NCBI GenBank assembly: GCA_036526135.1
Contig: DATCZA010000046.1
Span: forward strand, 62,001 to 126,000
From: UBA2965 sp036526135
GTDB taxonomy: Bacteria > Pseudomonadota > Gammaproteobacteria > Pseudomonadales > Azotimanducaceae
DNA: 64,000 bases
Direction: 5' to 3'
Each line of letters begins with the position of its first letter. Within the stretch, counting starts at the first letter, position 1. The translations under genes and the position numbers were made by a program. Below are positions 62,592 to 64,000 of the stretch, one piece after another. The notes under the pieces are model-generated. The model was given only the letters and a program-made list of their open reading frames with translations, did no database searches and was not told the origin of the DNA.

Positions 62592-63848
62592 ATGCGACGC
62601 TCGAGAATTCTGATTCTATTGTCCACCGTCGCCGCCGGCTGCGGAGAGCCCGGCGTGAGCCCGGACCTGGAGCACGCGCGAGCCCTCTCCCGCAGCGAGC
62701 TCATCGTAGATACCCACATCGACCTGCCCTACCGGCTTTACCGGCGCCAGGAAGACGTCGCCGAGCCCACGAGCGGCGAGTTCGATTACCCGAGGGCCCT
62801 CGCCGGAGGACTGGACGCGGCGTTCATGTCCATCTATGTCCCCGCCGCCGTCGATGCCGAAGGACGCGCAACCGAGATGGCCGATCGTCTCATCGACCTG
62901 GTGGAGGGCATCGCCCGCGACGCGCCGGACAAGTTCGCCGTGGCAACCTGTACCCGAGACGTGGAGGCCATTCGCGCGTCGGGACGCATCGCTCTGCCAA
63001 TGGGCATGGAGAACGGCGGCCCCATTGCCGGCGATCTGGGCAAGCTCGATCACTTCATGGGCCGCGGCGTCCGCTACATCACGCTGGCGCACTCGAAGTC
63101 GAATCACATCTCGGATTCCTCGTACGACGAGAACGAGCCCTGGGAGGGCCTGTCGCCCTTCGGCAGAGACCTGGTAACGGCGATGAACCAGCGCGGCATG
63201 ATGATCGATGTGTCCCACCTCAGTGACCGCGCTTTCTGGCAGGTGCTGGAGCTCTCGAGCGCGCCGGTGGTGGCAACGCACTCCTCTCTGCGCCATTTCG
63301 TGCCGGGCTTTCACCGCAACATGAGTGACGAGATGGTGGCCGCGCTGGGACGCAACGGCGGCGTCGTTCAGATCAATTTCGGCAGCAGCTTCGTCACCGC
63401 CGAAGCCCGGGCGTACTCGGACGCCATGACCGCGGCCGTGAAAGCATTCGCCGAAACCGAGGAGCCGCGCTACGACGATCCGGCCGTGCGGGCGTTCGCC
63501 GCAAGCTACCGCGCCGAGCACCCGTATCCCTACGCGGAGCTCGAAGACGTCCTGAATCACGTCGACCGCGCCGTTGCGCTGGCCGGCATCGAGCACGTCG
63601 GCCTCGGTTCCGACTACGATGGCGTGGGCGACACCCTGCCGGTGGGTCTGAAGGACGTCAGCTCGTACCCGAACCTGATTGCCGGCCTGGCCGACCGGGG
63701 GTATGACGACCACAGCATCTCCCTGATTCTCGGCGGCAACCTGATGCGCGTGTGGAGGGAAGTGGAGGCCGTTGCCGCCGCCCAGGGATTTCCGACAGCC
63801 TGCCGCCACGACGCTCCGGCGAGATCGGCGCTCAGCCAGCGGCTGTAA
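62592..63848 (+). CDS. Membrane dipeptidase, lipoprotein
   Basis: 418 residues. Start ATG 62592 (GGAG nine bases upstream) gives a lipoprotein signal RRSRILILLSTVAAGC with lipobox VAAGC. The M19 dipeptidase domain follows: metal ligands in VDTHIDLPYRLY, MGMENGGPI, MIDVSHLSDRAFW, VVATHSSLRHFVPGFHRNMS and HVGLGSDYDG. Hydrolyses dipeptides including those with D-residues, outside the inner membrane. Its product spectrum would suit the D-amino-acid genes at 57-60 kb (inference). Confidence 0.92.
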   Translation: MRRSRILILLSTVAAGCGEPGVSPDLEHARALSRSELIVDTHIDLPYRLYRRQEDVAEPTSGEFDYPRALAGGLDAAFMSIYVPAAVDAEGRATEMADRLIDLVEGIARDAPDKFAVATCTRDVEAIRASGRIALPMGMENGGPIAGDLGKLDHFMGRGVRYITLAHSKSNHISDSSYDENEPWEGLSPFGRDLVTAMNQRGMMIDVSHLSDRAFWQVLELSSAPVVATHSSLRHFVPGFHRNMSDEMVAALGRNGGVVQINFGSSFVTAEARAYSDAMTAAVKAFAETEEPRYDDPAVRAFAASYRAEHPYPYAELEDVLNHVDRAVALAGIEHVGLGSDYDGVGDTLPVGLKDVSSYPNLIAGLADRGYDDHSISLILGGNLMRVWREVEAVAAAQGFPTACRHDAPARSALSQRL

Positions 63849-63855
63849 AGCCACC

Positions 63856-63999
63856 CTAAACGTTTTGGCCCTGACCCTGGCCTTGACCTTTGCCTTTGTC
63901 TTGCCCCTGATCTTTGCCTTGGCCAGGATTGTCTGCGCTTCCTGCGCCCTGGCCCGGGCCGGAACCATCCAAGCCGCCAGGCTGGCCAGGGGTGGGATC
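63856..63999 (-). CDS. C-terminal end of a Gly/Gln-rich low-complexity protein (partial)
   Basis: The minus-strand frame is open from the window edge to TAG 63858-63856: 47 residues of GQ/GK-rich sequence (PGQPGGLDGSGPGQGAGSAD, then PGQGKDQGQDKGKGQGQGQG, ending QNV). Low-complexity tail of an unknown protein; the rest lies beyond the window. Confidence 0.5.
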   Translation of the reverse strand, partial: DPTPGQPGGLDGSGPGQGAGSADNPGQGKDQGQDKGKGQGQGQGQNV

Positions 64000-64000
64000 A

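Overview
The window looks like chromosomal DNA of a high-GC gammaproteobacterium. The best evidence is the gene order infC-rpmI-rplT-pheS-pheT-ihfA-merR, with an AUU-initiated infC, plus IHF, a SlyD-like FKBP and uvrB. Most of the remaining genes are catabolic: acyl-CoA dehydrogenases, amidohydrolases, TauD/TfdA dioxygenases, an SDR, an epoxide hydrolase and acetoacetyl-CoA synthetase. This suits an aerobic or microaerobic heterotroph of the kind common in marine metagenomes. The habitat is inferred, not seen.

Layout. 1-2.7 kb: end of an alpha/beta hydrolase and an ABC exporter, then tRNA-Pro. 3.3-7.2 kb: a tightly coupled SDR / epoxide hydrolase / acetoacetyl-CoA synthetase operon. 7.2-11.5 kb: a divergent redox locus holding two genes each interrupted by an in-frame UGA with a bacterial SECIS-like hairpin directly after it. 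One is a UGSC-family selenoprotein (8130-8660). The other is a TlpA/ResA-like protein with a WAPY-Sec-GC motif (10376-11473). 11.5-28.3 kb: acyl-CoA dehydrogenases, a glutamate-cysteine-ligase-like/deacylase pair, small stress-type genes, a serine hydrolase, a degenerate HD-GYP protein, a second TauD, a GST and exonuclease III. 28.6-34 kb: the translation operon on the minus strand.

34.4-45.4 kb is an accessory zone starting at tRNA-Val. It has an IS21 remnant, five members (one frameshifted, one a head-to-tail fusion) of a small membrane-anchored family, a duplicated 65-bp intergenic segment, GFA, SnoaL-like and PAS genes, and decayed pieces of steroid-type oxygenases and an MscS channel. 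Intact genes in its second half encode a CmcJ-like protein, a DUF5671 membrane protein, an RRM protein, an FKBP and a cupin.

45.5-64 kb: uvrB, a 2-oxoglutarate:ferredoxin oxidoreductase (korAB) behind an unusual leader, a FadR-type regulator with twin palindromic operators driving an RND efflux operon, an amidohydrolase plus DgcN/DgcA/aminotransferase set that may handle D-glutamate or related D-amino acids, class I fumarase, and a lipoprotein dipeptidase. The selenoprotein locus is the most notable content. Standard gene calling would split both genes at UGA, and no selenocysteine machinery gene lies in the window, so selABCD and tRNA-Sec must be sought elsewhere in the genome.
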